64,000 nt of DNA. Source: BPGX01 sp037447455. GTDB lineage: Bacteria > Bacteroidota > Bacteroidia > B-17B0 > Aurantibacillaceae. Below the pieces are notes generated by a model. The model saw only the letters and a list, made by a program, of their open reading frames with translations. It was not told where the DNA came from and searched no databases. The stretch is taken from assembly GCA_037447455.1 (NCBI GenBank), contig JBBIGQ010000003.1, positions 124,001 to 188,000 on the forward strand. Reading direction: 5' to 3'. A program made the translations under genes and the position numbers. Shown piece by piece: positions 26,391-35,481 of this stretch. Position 1 is the first letter of the stretch, and each line of letters starts with the position of its first letter.

Positions 26391-28772
26391 ATGGCGAAAA
26401 ATACAATCAAAAGTAATATCCATTCAAAATCTGCTTCTGTTCATCCCAGAGCACAGGAATTAAAGCTCCCGCCATTAACGAATACTTTTCGTTTTTTTCC
26501 TTTTACCAATCAAACCCAACCGATTATTATCCTCACTCTGGTTGGCTTTATATTTTACTTAACGTCTTTGTATAATGAACATGCGCTGGACGATGGAATT
26601 ATTATTCATCAAAATGAATATGTGATTAAAGGCATCAAAGGCATTAAAGAAATCATGACCAAAGATGCTTATGATAGTTTCTACCGACGAATGAATGCGA
26701 CCGATCAATTAGCTGGTGGACGTTACAGACCTTTATCAGTAGTAAGTTTTGCAATAGAACAGGAAATTATTGGCAAGTACGATAATGGGCAATTTCCACC
26801 GAATTGCTGGGATTACAATAAAAACGGAAAAAACGATCCGGATGAAGACATCAATAACGATGGTGTTTTTAATGAAATTGATTGTCAGACCAAAGGTGCC
26901 CATTTTCGCCATTTTAATAATATCTGGACCTTTGTGTTGAGTGTGTTATTATTGTATCTAGTAATGCGAAATTACTGGTTCAGAGAATGGCAAGACATGG
27001 CTTTTTTGACAGCACTGCTGTTTATTATGCATCCTATTCACACAGAGGCCATTGCCAATGTCAAAAGCCGTGATGAAACTTTTTCTTTAATTTTTGTTTC
27101 ATTAACGTTTCTTTTTGCGCACAAATATCTTTTTAGCAAAACTATTCGGGATGCTTTTCTAACGGCATTAATGTTTTTTCTTGCCCTACTATCAAAAGAA
27201 TATGCTGTAGTTTTATTAGGATTGATTCCAATTGCATTTTATGTATTCCATAAAATTGATATTAACTTAAAGAGTTTAATTCCACCTGCCGCGGTGTTTG
27301 GTACATTTATGTTTTTAATGTTGGCGCTAAAATGGTATCAAAAATCATTTGCAACATTGCCATTTATATATGTAGGTGTATCTGCTCTCATTTTTGGAAA
27401 AGATTTAAAGTTGAAAAACATCAATACATTGATGATATGGCTATATGGCGCTTTTTTATTTTATCTTGGCTTGCGTTTAAACGCGGTGGTATTAAAGCCC
27501 GGCGTACCGGATACTGAAATTTTAAACAATCCCTATTTACTTGCTTCCGGCGAACAAAAATTTTTCACCAAAGCATACGTTCTGCTGATATACATCATGA
27601 AACTAATATGGCCACATCCGTTATCTTCCGATTATTCGTACAACACCATTGAATACAGAAATTTATTCAGCTGGGACGCATGGGTATCCATCATTTTACA
27701 TCTTACATTAGCCTATTACGGATTTAAATTAGTATTACGCCGACACGTGCTTGGTTTTGCTATTGCTTTGTATTTTGCCTTTTTATTAATGATTGGAAAC
27801 ATCATCATGGATATTGGTGCTACCATGGGTGAGCGTCTGATATTTCACTCTTCTATTGGTTTTTCCATTGCCTGTGCTTATTTTATTCTAAAAGGATTGG
27901 ATAAATTGAATTGGAGTTTGAAATTAAAACGTGTGACTTTGATATTATTTTTATTGCCAGTGAGTATATTGTATGGCGCCAAAACATGGGAACGAAACTG
28001 GGCATGGAAAAATGATATTACATTGTTCATTGGGGATGTAGAACATAAACCACATAGTGTATTGGTGCTTGGTAATGCAGGAGCACGTTGGATTGATCTG
28101 GCAGATACAAAATATTTTACAAAAGAACCTTATGGCTTGTATCTCAAAGAGGGTAAACCTTTCAGCACCTTTAAGGAAGAAATGCTGAAGTTTAGAGTCA
28201 AAGAATCAGAACTCAAAGATGGTTGTAATAAAGATGCTATAATATTACCAGATACAGGAAAGCCGCAGAAGTTGATCACTCGTGAAAAATGTTTGTATAA
28301 AGGCATAGGTTATCTCAAACATGCCACTGAATTACATCCTCGCTATGTAAACGGTTATCTTAATTTAGGATTGGCATATTACAAATTACGGAGAGACAGA
28401 GAAGCATTGTTTTTCTGGAAACATGCTGAAAAACTGTATCCTAATAACCCATACTTGCGTAATTATTACATTGTTTTCTATAATGATTTACTCAACCGTG
28501 GTTATCAAAAATCCATGCGTGGAAGACACGATAGTGCTGTGATTGAACTCAATAAATGCATTATTTTAGATAAATTCAATCCAGAGGGCTGGTACAGTTT
28601 GGGCGCTGCGTATTTTAATATCCGTAATTACAGACGTGCTCATCAATGTTGGAAAAGATGCCTAGAACTTAAACCCGATCATCAAATGGCTAATCAGGCG
28701 ATTAAGAATATCACGCCTCAAATGTTGGGCATTGTTCCTACGCCTACTACAGTGTCGGCTAACAAAAAATAA
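26391..28772 (+). CDS. TMTC/PMT-like membrane glycosyltransferase with C-terminal TPRs
   Basis: 793 residues. TM1 (about 45-60) is followed by NEHALDDGIIIHQNEYV, where the acidic pair matches the catalytic loop of PMT/TMTC O-mannosyltransferase-like proteins. The first outer loop has YRPLSVVSFAIEQ, then an inserted pair of calcium-loop-like motifs (D141-E152, D153-D164). About ten more membrane segments run to residue 530. The C-terminal third has TPR units (about 640-775). The layout is that of DUF1736/TMTC-like proteins. Probable activity is sugar transfer from a polyprenyl-phosphate donor to exported proteins; the acceptor is unknown. It does not carry the other genes' operon promoter but has its own -7 box. 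Confidence 0.75.
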   Translation: MAKNTIKSNIHSKSASVHPRAQELKLPPLTNTFRFFPFTNQTQPIIILTLVGFIFYLTSLYNEHALDDGIIIHQNEYVIKGIKGIKEIMTKDAYDSFYRRMNATDQLAGGRYRPLSVVSFAIEQEIIGKYDNGQFPPNCWDYNKNGKNDPDEDINNDGVFNEIDCQTKGAHFRHFNNIWTFVLSVLLLYLVMRNYWFREWQDMAFLTALLFIMHPIHTEAIANVKSRDETFSLIFVSLTFLFAHKYLFSKTIRDAFLTALMFFLALLSKEYAVVLLGLIPIAFYVFHKIDINLKSLIPPAAVFGTFMFLMLALKWYQKSFATLPFIYVGVSALIFGKDLKLKNINTLMIWLYGAFLFYLGLRLNAVVLKPGVPDTEILNNPYLLASGEQKFFTKAYVLLIYIMKLIWPHPLSSDYSYNTIEYRNLFSWDAWVSIILHLTLAYYGFKLVLRRHVLGFAIALYFAFLLMIGNIIMDIGATMGERLIFHSSIGFSIACAYFILKGLDKLNWSLKLKRVTLILFLLPVSILYGAKTWERNWAWKNDITLFIGDVEHKPHSVLVLGNAGARWIDLADTKYFTKEPYGLYLKEGKPFSTFKEEMLKFRVKESELKDGCNKDAIILPDTGKPQKLITREKCLYKGIGYLKHATELHPRYVNGYLNLGLAYYKLRRDREALFFWKHAEKLYPNNPYLRNYYIVFYNDLLNRGYQKSMRGRHDSAVIELNKCIILDKFNPEGWYSLGAAYFNIRNYRRAHQCWKRCLELKPDHQMANQAIKNITPQMLGIVPTPTTVSANKK

Positions 28773-28776
28773 CTTG

Positions 28777-29583
28777 ATGTTGGTTGCCTATAAAAAATCT
28801 CTTGTATTCACATTTTACCTGTTTATTTGTCTCACGGCTATTGCTCAGCAACAACCTACTACCAGAAAAAATAATAATGCAGATTCTAAAAAAGAAGGAG
28901 CAAAAGTGATGATAATCCCATTTGAAAATAAAATGTACCTAAGTGAAATAGATTATTATATCAATAAAGAAATGAACTTGAATACAAAACAAATTCGTCA
29001 TGAATTTAGAGATGGATTAAATGAACAATTGTATTATGCTTTTAAAAAACGAAAATTTTTTCCGATAGATTTAATGAGTGATACAATAAAATATAATAAA
29101 GATTTAAAGTTTATTTACGGCAACATAGCGTACGATTATGTGAAAGTGCCGGATCAAAACAATTACAAACCACCTGTGAAAGAAAAAAAAGTAAAAGGTA
29201 TTCAAAACGGACAAGTGGTGGCAGAGACAGATGCCGAAAATAAATTTATGAATACCCGTGTTCTTTCGCCGGCCTTAGTACCTTATTTATATGAGAAATA
29301 CCATGCCAAATATTATGTGTTTATTAATGAGTTAGATTTAAAAGCATCTGCTGTTAATCCAACCGATTATATCCCTCAGAATGCTAAAAGAAAAATAGTA
29401 GTGCATTATACTATATTTTCAGTGGATGCAAAAGAAATCAATTCTGGTATTGCAGAAGTAGATGCAGAAATCAATATCAACAATCCTTCTAAAATTATTA
29501 AAAATTATTTTTCTGTTTTAGCAGACACGATTACTAATCGGATGGTAAGACACATTCCACCAAGTACAAAAAATTTAAAATAG
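28777..29583 (+). CDS. Exported hypothetical protein
   Basis: 268 residues from the ATG at 28777, four bases after the upstream stop. It has a signal peptide (about 1-23, ending AIAQ). The mature part starts with a basic, low-complexity linker, then KVMIIPFENKMYLSEIDYYI and a mixed alpha/beta domain. It resembles the periplasmic proteins in which an opening beta strand MIIPF is followed by a helix (TolB-N/CsgG-like fold), but this is only a suggestion. There is no lipobox. It is co-directional with the TMTC-like gene and probably co-transcribed. Confidence 0.65.
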   Translation: MLVAYKKSLVFTFYLFICLTAIAQQQPTTRKNNNADSKKEGAKVMIIPFENKMYLSEIDYYINKEMNLNTKQIRHEFRDGLNEQLYYAFKKRKFFPIDLMSDTIKYNKDLKFIYGNIAYDYVKVPDQNNYKPPVKEKKVKGIQNGQVVAETDAENKFMNTRVLSPALVPYLYEKYHAKYYVFINELDLKASAVNPTDYIPQNAKRKIVVHYTIFSVDAKEINSGIAEVDAEININNPSKIIKNYFSVLADTITNRMVRHIPPSTKNLK

Positions 29584-29586
29584 TAC

Positions 29587-30930
29587 TTACACCTTCTCAG
29601 CGACGCCCCATCTTTTATTGTAATGATTCACCTTTTTTATTCCTTTATTTTTCACCGCTTCTTCAAATTCATGTCTGAAATGCCGGATGGCACTCGCTAC
29701 AGGCCATGATGCCGCATCCCCTAAAGGACAAATGGTTCGTCCATCAATTTTACTTTGAATCTCCCATAGTAAATCAATATCTTCCATCCGGGCGGTGCCA
29801 TCTATAAACTTTTTTAGCACTTTTTCCATCCATCCGGTTCCTTCCCTGCAAGGTGAACATTGTCCACAACTTTCATGATGATAAAAACGTGTGAATGTAA
29901 ATAAATTCTCTACAATGCTGGTATCTTCATCCATTACGATAAAGCCACCCGAACCCAACATGGTTCCTGTTTGAAATCCACCGTCGGCCAAACTTTCATA
30001 ACTCATTAGTCGTGGTTCGCCTTTTGCCGTTTTTAGTATGAGCTCTGCCGGCAAAACAGGCACTGATGAACCACCTGCCACTACTGCTTTTAGTTTTTTC
30101 CCGCCTCTTATGCCTCCACAATACTCGTCTGAATAAATAAACTCTTCTACAGGTAATCCTAACTCAATCTCATAAACACCCGGCTTGTTGATGTGTCCGG
30201 AAGCCGATATTAATTTAGTGCCGGTCGATTTTCCAATACCAATTTTAGCGTACTCTTCGCCCCCCATTTGAGTGATGGGCACTACAGCCGCGATTGTTTC
30301 TACATTATTGACAACGGTAGGGCAGCCCCAAAGTCCTGCTACCGCTGGAAAGGGCGGCTTAATTCTTGGGTTTCCCCGCTTTCCTTCCAAGGATTCAATT
30401 AAGGCCGTTTCTTCTCCACAAATGTAAGCGCCTGCACCCACTTGAACATATATATCCAACGAATAATCGGTGCCTAAAATGTTTTTACCCAGCCAGCCAT
30501 TGGCGTATGCTTCTGCTATGGCTTTTTCTAATATACGCGACACATAAAAATATTCTCCACGAATATAAATGTAAGATGTATTTGATCCTAAGGCATAAGA
30601 TGCAATAATCATACCTTCTATCAACAAATGCGGAATGTGTTCCATCAAATATCTATCTTTAAACGTCCCCGGTTCTGATTCATCTGCATTACAGAGTAAA
30701 TACCTTGGTACACCTGGTGGTTTTGCCAGAAAACTCCACTTCATACCAGTAGGAAAGCCCGCGCCACCGCGTCCGCGTAAACCAGATTTTTTTACCTCTT
30801 CCACAATTTGTTCTGGTGAAAAATTTTTCAATGCTTTTTCAACCGCAGCATATCCGCCATTAGCACGATATACTTCATAGGACTGAATGCCCGGAATATG
30901 AATTTTATCCAATAATAATTTCTTTCCCAT
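29587..30930 (-). CDS. nuoF: NADH-quinone oxidoreductase subunit F
   Basis: 447 residues from the ATG at 30930, which lies five bases after the nuoE stop; a TTG eight codons upstream would overlap nuoE. The FMN/NADH site is seen as GRGGAGFPTGMKW and the SESGTFKDR-like stretch (NADESEPGTFKDR). The N3 4Fe-4S cluster cysteines are in ESCGQCSPCREGTGW, with a fourth in TICPLGDAA near residue 400. It is the peripheral-arm subunit that oxidises NADH in complex I. Only nuoE is beside it; the remaining nuo genes are not in the window. Confidence 0.95.
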   Translation of the reverse strand: MGKKLLLDKIHIPGIQSYEVYRANGGYAAVEKALKNFSPEQIVEEVKKSGLRGRGGAGFPTGMKWSFLAKPPGVPRYLLCNADESEPGTFKDRYLMEHIPHLLIEGMIIASYALGSNTSYIYIRGEYFYVSRILEKAIAEAYANGWLGKNILGTDYSLDIYVQVGAGAYICGEETALIESLEGKRGNPRIKPPFPAVAGLWGCPTVVNNVETIAAVVPITQMGGEEYAKIGIGKSTGTKLISASGHINKPGVYEIELGLPVEEFIYSDEYCGGIRGGKKLKAVVAGGSSVPVLPAELILKTAKGEPRLMSYESLADGGFQTGTMLGSGGFIVMDEDTSIVENLFTFTRFYHHESCGQCSPCREGTGWMEKVLKKFIDGTARMEDIDLLWEIQSKIDGRTICPLGDAASWPVASAIRHFRHEFEEAVKNKGIKKVNHYNKRWGVAEKV

Positions 30931-30935
30931 AAAAA

Positions 30936-31517
30936 TTATTTTGTGTTTTGCCAATCTAAATCCGTGTAATTTTTTCTTTTATTCTCCTGCCTGTATTTTT
31001 CAAGAAGAGCATCTACCTTTTCATAGTTCAGATTTTCATGATAAGATGCGCCACATTGTAGCATGGGGGCAGTGCCACAAGAACCCAAACATTCTACTGT
31101 TTTTAATGTAAATAGACCATCTGCTGTAGTTTCACTTTCTTTTATACCTAATTTTTTTTCTATGTATGCAATAATTTCATTGGCACCATTTAGCCAGCAA
31201 GAAGAAGTACGGCATACTTCCAGAACGCACTTTCCTACTGGTTTTAAATTAAACATTGTGTAAAAACTGGCTACCTCAAATACTTCTATGGCGGATATAT
31301 TCAACAACTCTGCTACATAGTCCATCACTTCCGGACTAAGCCAGCCGTCATTTTCGGCCTGTGCTATGTGTAGCACAGGAATTAAAGCGGATTTTTGTTT
31401 TCCTTCCGGATACCGTTTTTTAATAGATTCTATTGTTTGTAATGCTTCCTCACTAAACTTAATTTGTTTTCTTTTTTCTTTATCAAAAGTTAATACGCCA
31501 TGTACCTGGGTAGACAT
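30936..31517 (-). CDS. nuoE: NADH-quinone oxidoreductase subunit E
   Basis: 193 residues from the ATG at 31517. It is the thioredoxin-fold subunit with the N1a 2Fe-2S cluster: the ligand pairs are CRTSSCW and CLGSCGTAP, preceded by the helical EVASFYTMFNLKPVGK segment. It works with NuoF and NuoG in the NADH dehydrogenase module of complex I. An in-frame TTG at 31535 lies inside a TACTTTTG promoter box, which rules it out and leaves a short leader of roughly ten bases. Confidence 0.95.
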   Translation of the reverse strand: MSTQVHGVLTFDKEKRKQIKFSEEALQTIESIKKRYPEGKQKSALIPVLHIAQAENDGWLSPEVMDYVAELLNISAIEVFEVASFYTMFNLKPVGKCVLEVCRTSSCWLNGANEIIAYIEKKLGIKESETTADGLFTLKTVECLGSCGTAPMLQCGASYHENLNYEKVDALLEKYRQENKRKNYTDLDWQNTK

Positions 31518-31532
31518 AATACAATTTTGCTG

Positions 31533-31540
31533 CAAAAGTA
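31533..31540 (-). promoter_or_regulatory. Bacteroidota -7 box for nuoEF
   Basis: Reverse-strand TACTTTTG (TAnnTTTG) ends 15 bases before the nuoE ATG at 31517 and decides between the two possible nuoE starts. Confidence 0.65.
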
Positions 31541-31857
31541 ATAGAAATGCTGTGAAATTGAAAATAAAATTAAAACGATAATAATGTATATCCGATTTAG
31601 AATAATATGCGGATGAGCACTGTACAATGACGCGTATAAATGTTTTTTAGAACGAAATACAAATATCTTGTGAGAATAGTATTTTTAGCATATTTTGAAG
31701 GAAAACTTTGTACACGAATAAAGTTGCAACGAGTGTTGTTTTATTTTGCTTAACGGCTTAAAATTAACTGCAACATTTGTATTATCTTATCAAAGCATTT
31801 TTGAAAGGATTTATCATTACATTTGCCACAAAATTTGTATTTCATAGTAATAAGCAA
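31541..31857. other. Intergenic region between divergent nuoE and SCO1 genes
   Basis: About 320 bases without a gene. It holds the nuoE promoter at its left edge and the TACATTTG -7 box of the SCO1 gene at 31818-31825. GTTGCA near 31722 and TGCAAC near 31770 are inverted and could bind a regulator, but the arms are short. No RNA gene or ORF of note is seen. Confidence 0.6.
31818..31825 (+). promoter_or_regulatory. Bacteroidota -7 box for the SCO1/EamA/yicC/miaA unit
   Basis: TACATTTG matches TAnnTTTG. It lies within the longest upstream reading frame and so argues for the start at 31858 rather than 31777. Confidence 0.5.
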
Positions 31858-32493
31858 ATGATGAAAAAAGTCCAACTGCCCATTTTAATTGCCATTGGCT
31901 TGATTTTAGTAGCTTTATTGTATGTTCAAAAAAAACAAAATCCACAACCTGTTCGTAAACTGCCATATTATGGGCCGCCAGAATTATCAGATAAAACACA
32001 GCACACCATTCCATCGTTTACATTTATTAATCAATACAATGAACCTGTAACTGAGAAAGATGTTGAAGGGAAAATATATGTGGTGGATTATTTTTTTGTT
32101 ACCTGTAAATCCATTTGTCCGATTATGGCTAAGCAAATGAAAAGAGTTTACGATGCTTTTCATAATGATAACGATGTTTTAATTTTATCACACACGGTCA
32201 ATCCGGAAGACGATAGCGTGTCGGTATTAAAACGCTATGCTGAAGAACATGGAGTATTTGATAAAAAATGGTTGTTTTTAACTGGAGATAAAAAACATTT
32301 GTATGAAATGGCGAGAAAAGCGTATTTACTAAATGCTGAAGAAGGTGATGGTGGACCGGATGATTTTATTCATACACAGAATTTTGCGTTAATTGATAAA
32401 CACGGGCACATTCGTGGTTATTATGATGGAACAGATAGTGTTGAAGTAACAAGATTAATCCAGGACATTACGGTTTTGAAACAGGAAAATTAA
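31858..32493 (+). CDS. SCO1/SenC family copper-binding protein
   Basis: 211 residues from the ATG at 31858 (a second ATG follows directly). An N-terminal membrane anchor (about 6-23) holds a periplasmic thioredoxin-fold domain. The copper ligands are present: CKSICP (CxxxC) after VVDYFFVT, and the distal His in DFIHTQNFALID. SCO1 proteins deliver copper to the CuA site of cytochrome c oxidase or act as thiol reductases. The oxidase genes are not in the window. The reading frame can be extended 27 codons upstream, but that segment contains the promoter box. Confidence 0.9.
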   Translation: MMKKVQLPILIAIGLILVALLYVQKKQNPQPVRKLPYYGPPELSDKTQHTIPSFTFINQYNEPVTEKDVEGKIYVVDYFFVTCKSICPIMAKQMKRVYDAFHNDNDVLILSHTVNPEDDSVSVLKRYAEEHGVFDKKWLFLTGDKKHLYEMARKAYLLNAEEGDGGPDDFIHTQNFALIDKHGHIRGYYDGTDSVEVTRLIQDITVLKQEN

Positions 32494-32505
32494 ATAGGTA
32501 GTGCA

Positions 32506-33408
32506 TTGAAACTTTCAAACGCTCAAAAAGGTCATTTATCACTGTTTACGGCACAGGTCATTTATGCAATGAATTATTCCATTGCAAAAGATATTATGCC
32601 GCATTATCTTCATCCGATATCTCTTGTGTTTTTGAGGATTTTCGGAGCGTGTGTTTTATTTTGGATGTTAAGTTTTTTTATTTCAAGTGAAAGGCAAAAT
32701 GTAACAAAAGAAGATCTTAAAAAAATAGTGGTATTGTCTTTATTTGGAGTGTTGATCAATCAATTTTTTTTCATTTATGGTTTAAGTATTACCACGCCTA
32801 TTAATTCGGCGATTATTATGATTTCCAATCCAATTATCGTTTTTCTTTTAAGTTTTTTTATTTTTAGTAAAAATTCAAGTGATTTTATTCATTGGAAACA
32901 TTGGCTGGGCTTGGGTTTTGGAATAATTGGGGCATTGACTTTGATTTTATTTAAAGGAAATTTTAGTTTTGGTTCGGATACATGGTTAGGCGATTTGATG
33001 ACCTTACTAAATTCTACTTCCTGGGCATTGTTTTTAATTTATGGAAAAGAAATGTTGCAAAAATATCACACGGTAGCCGTGATGAAGTATATGTTTCTTT
33101 GGGGAACTATTTTGTTTTTACCTGTTGCCGTTTATTTTTTATCTCATGAAGAATGGCAAACGATTCCTATCTCTATTTATTGGGCAATTGCATTTGTAGT
33201 AATAGCCACCACATTTATTGCTTATTTATTAAATACTTATGGACTAAAATTAATGAGCACTTCTGTAGTGAGTATGTATATTTATACGCAACCTTTTTTG
33301 GCCACATTATTTGCTGTTATGTTAGGAAAAGATACGATTACAGCTACTAAATTAATTGCAGGATGTTTTGTATTATTAGGCATCTATTTAGTGAATACCA
33401 AAAAATAA
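32506..33408 (+). CDS. EamA/DMT family transporter
   Basis: 300 residues with ten hydrophobic segments in two EamA repeats, the usual RhaT/YdcZ-like DMT size. The first repeat ends near residue 145 after GIIGALTLILFKGN and the second ends with GCFVLLGIYLVNTKK. The start is a TTG at 32506: a stop codon lies four codons upstream and the next ATG would remove most of TM1. The substrate, possibly an amino acid or metabolite for export, cannot be told. The gene lies 12 bases after the SCO1 gene and four before yicC. Confidence 0.85.
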   Translation: MKLSNAQKGHLSLFTAQVIYAMNYSIAKDIMPHYLHPISLVFLRIFGACVLFWMLSFFISSERQNVTKEDLKKIVVLSLFGVLINQFFFIYGLSITTPINSAIIMISNPIIVFLLSFFIFSKNSSDFIHWKHWLGLGFGIIGALTLILFKGNFSFGSDTWLGDLMTLLNSTSWALFLIYGKEMLQKYHTVAVMKYMFLWGTILFLPVAVYFLSHEEWQTIPISIYWAIAFVVIATTFIAYLLNTYGLKLMSTSVVSMYIYTQPFLATLFAVMLGKDTITATKLIAGCFVLLGIYLVNTKK

Positions 33409-33412
33409 ATGT

Positions 33413-34306
33413 ATGTTATATTCAATGACAGGATATGGAAAGGTTTCAGTTTCTGATAGTCAGATTAACTTAAGTATTGAAATAAAAAGCTTAAATGGTA
33501 AAAATGTTGAAATTTCACTGAAATGTCCTGGCTGGCTTAAATTCTTGGAATTAGACATAAAGAATTATATACAGGAAAAACTAATGAGAGGGAAAATTGA
33601 CGTTTATTTGACTATTGAATGGAAAGAAGATATTGTATTAAATCAAATAAATACAATAAACTTAAAAAAATATTACAATCAATATAAGCATTTGTTAGAT
33701 GAATTAAATATCAATACAGAAAATCCATATATTGTTGCTACTATATTTCGTGAGATATTGCACTTACAGGAAAAACAAGAAGATATGGAAGAATTGCTTT
33801 TAAGTGAAAAAAATAAAAAATTAATTTTTGAGACGTTAGAAGAATGTTGTCATAAACTGATTGATTTTAGAAAAACAGAAGGCAACAAATTAGAACAAGA
33901 TATTTTAGAACAATTAAAAAATATAGAAGATTTGAGAAACAAAATTATTTTAAGAGATCCCATTCGTAAACAAAAAATGAGAGATAAAATTTTGAATTCT
34001 TTAAAAGAAAATTTAGAAGAATCTAAAATTGATAAGGAGCGATTTGAACAAGAAATGATTTATTACATAGAAAAATTGGATATTAATGAAGAATTAGTGC
34101 GCTTGAAAAGCCATATAGATTACTTTAAATTTATATGTAATGATGGAGTAGCAATGGGAAGAAAACTTAGTTTTTTATCTCAAGAAATTGGAAGAGAAAT
34201 CAATACAATCGGAAGCAAAGCCAGTGATGAAGAAATTCAAAAATTAGTGGTTGAAATGAAAGATGCATTGGAAAAGATAAAAGAACAATTGAATAACATT
34301 TTGTAA
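33413..34306 (+). CDS. YicC family endoribonuclease
   Basis: 297 residues, the normal length for the YicC family. It starts with the signature MLYSMTGYGKV and has IKSLNGKNVEISLKCP next, RGKIDVYLTIEW after that, and ends in the second domain (DUF1732) with EELVRLKSHIDYFKF and GRKLSFLSQEIGREINTIGSKA. Members are metal-dependent endoribonucleases involved in small-RNA decay in E. coli. It is translated from an operon with miaA, which follows after one base. Confidence 0.9.
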   Translation: MLYSMTGYGKVSVSDSQINLSIEIKSLNGKNVEISLKCPGWLKFLELDIKNYIQEKLMRGKIDVYLTIEWKEDIVLNQINTINLKKYYNQYKHLLDELNINTENPYIVATIFREILHLQEKQEDMEELLLSEKNKKLIFETLEECCHKLIDFRKTEGNKLEQDILEQLKNIEDLRNKIILRDPIRKQKMRDKILNSLKENLEESKIDKERFEQEMIYYIEKLDINEELVRLKSHIDYFKFICNDGVAMGRKLSFLSQEIGREINTIGSKASDEEIQKLVVEMKDALEKIKEQLNNIL

Positions 34307-34307
34307 A

Positions 34308-35234
34308 ATGTCAAAAAAATATCTTATTGTTATCGGTGGCCCTACGGCAATAGGGAAAACAGAACTGGCCATTGAGTTGGCAAAACACTTCGATACCGTT
34401 ATTCTTTCAGCAGATTCTCGTCAGATTTACAAAGAGCTCAACATTGGTGTGGCCAAACCTTCTGGGACGCAATTAAGCGAGGTAAAGCACTATTTTATCT
34501 CACACATTTCTATACATCAGGATTATTCAGCGTATGATTATCAAAAAGAAGTACATCAATTATTACCACAATTATTTCAACAGCGTGATGTAGTAATTAT
34601 GGTCGGTGGGACGGGATTCTATATCAATGTCGTCTTAAATAGACTCAATGAAGTACCGCAAATATCAAATGAGACCAAAAGTATAGTCAAAACATTATTT
34701 GAAACAAGAGGCATAGAAGGTCTTCAGGAAGCATTAGAAAAAAAAGACCCTCAATACTTTTCAAGAGTGGATAAACATAATCCAATGCGATTAATGCGAG
34801 CATTAGAGGTTATTTATGAAACAGGAAAACCGTTTAGTTGGTTTTTAAATGATCAGATAATTAAAAAGCCGGATTATTTTGTTCCAATAAAAATATGGTT
34901 AAACACGAATAGAGAGTTACTTAATGAGAGAATTAATCAACGGGTTTTAAAGATGATAGAAAACGGATTGGAAAATGAAGCCAGAATGCTTTATCCATAT
35001 AGACATTTAAAAGCATTAAATACAGTAGGATACAAAGAATGGGTGCCTTATTTTGAAAGTAAAAAGGTAAGAATAACTTCGGTGATTGAGCAAATACAAA
35101 AAAACACACGGCACTATGCCAAGCGCCAAATAACCTGGTTGAAACATCAATGGGATGGACTGGAAGTAAAAGATAAAGAAGCATTATGGAGCCCAGATAA
35201 GATCATTCAATTAATAGAAAACCGATTAAAATGA
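34308..35234 (+). CDS. miaA: tRNA dimethylallyltransferase
   Basis: 308 residues, full length. The P-loop is GGPTAIGKTEL (11-21), followed by the ILSADSRQIYKELNIG motif, VGGTGFYINVVL and the C-terminal RQITWLKHQW. It transfers dimethylallyl from DMAPP to A37 of UNN-reading tRNAs. The source of DMAPP is the MEP pathway, for which dxr is also in this window (59.2 kb). It is the last gene of the forward unit starting at the SCO1 gene. Confidence 0.95.
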   Translation: MSKKYLIVIGGPTAIGKTELAIELAKHFDTVILSADSRQIYKELNIGVAKPSGTQLSEVKHYFISHISIHQDYSAYDYQKEVHQLLPQLFQQRDVVIMVGGTGFYINVVLNRLNEVPQISNETKSIVKTLFETRGIEGLQEALEKKDPQYFSRVDKHNPMRLMRALEVIYETGKPFSWFLNDQIIKKPDYFVPIKIWLNTNRELLNERINQRVLKMIENGLENEARMLYPYRHLKALNTVGYKEWVPYFESKKVRITSVIEQIQKNTRHYAKRQITWLKHQWDGLEVKDKEALWSPDKIIQLIENRLK

Positions 35235-35263
35235 CAAAAGTGTACAACCATTTCAGTTTAAAA

Positions 35264-35271
35264 TAAATTTG
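35264..35271 (+). promoter_or_regulatory. Bacteroidota -7 box and long leader of the chaperone-usher-like operon
   Basis: TAAATTTG matches TAnnTTTG and lies 210 bases before the first gene, giving a leader of ~200 bases. The leader includes a hairpin of TTGTAA with TTACAA at about 35305-35323. No -33 TTTG is clear. The leader may matter for mRNA stability or control. Confidence 0.45.
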
Positions 35272-35481
35272 CAAATTATATCTTTTTTAAAGTTTTAAAG
35301 AAATTTGTAACCTAAATTACAATTTATCGTAAAACTAACAAAAACAAAAAAGTATGGTAGATGTTTTTATACCCCCTTAATATGAAAAATAGAACGTGCT
35401 ATTTAGCAGTAAACATTAAAAACTTATTCAAAAGTTAGAATTAAAACTAAATTAAATTTAATAACCACAAAAATTAAAACC

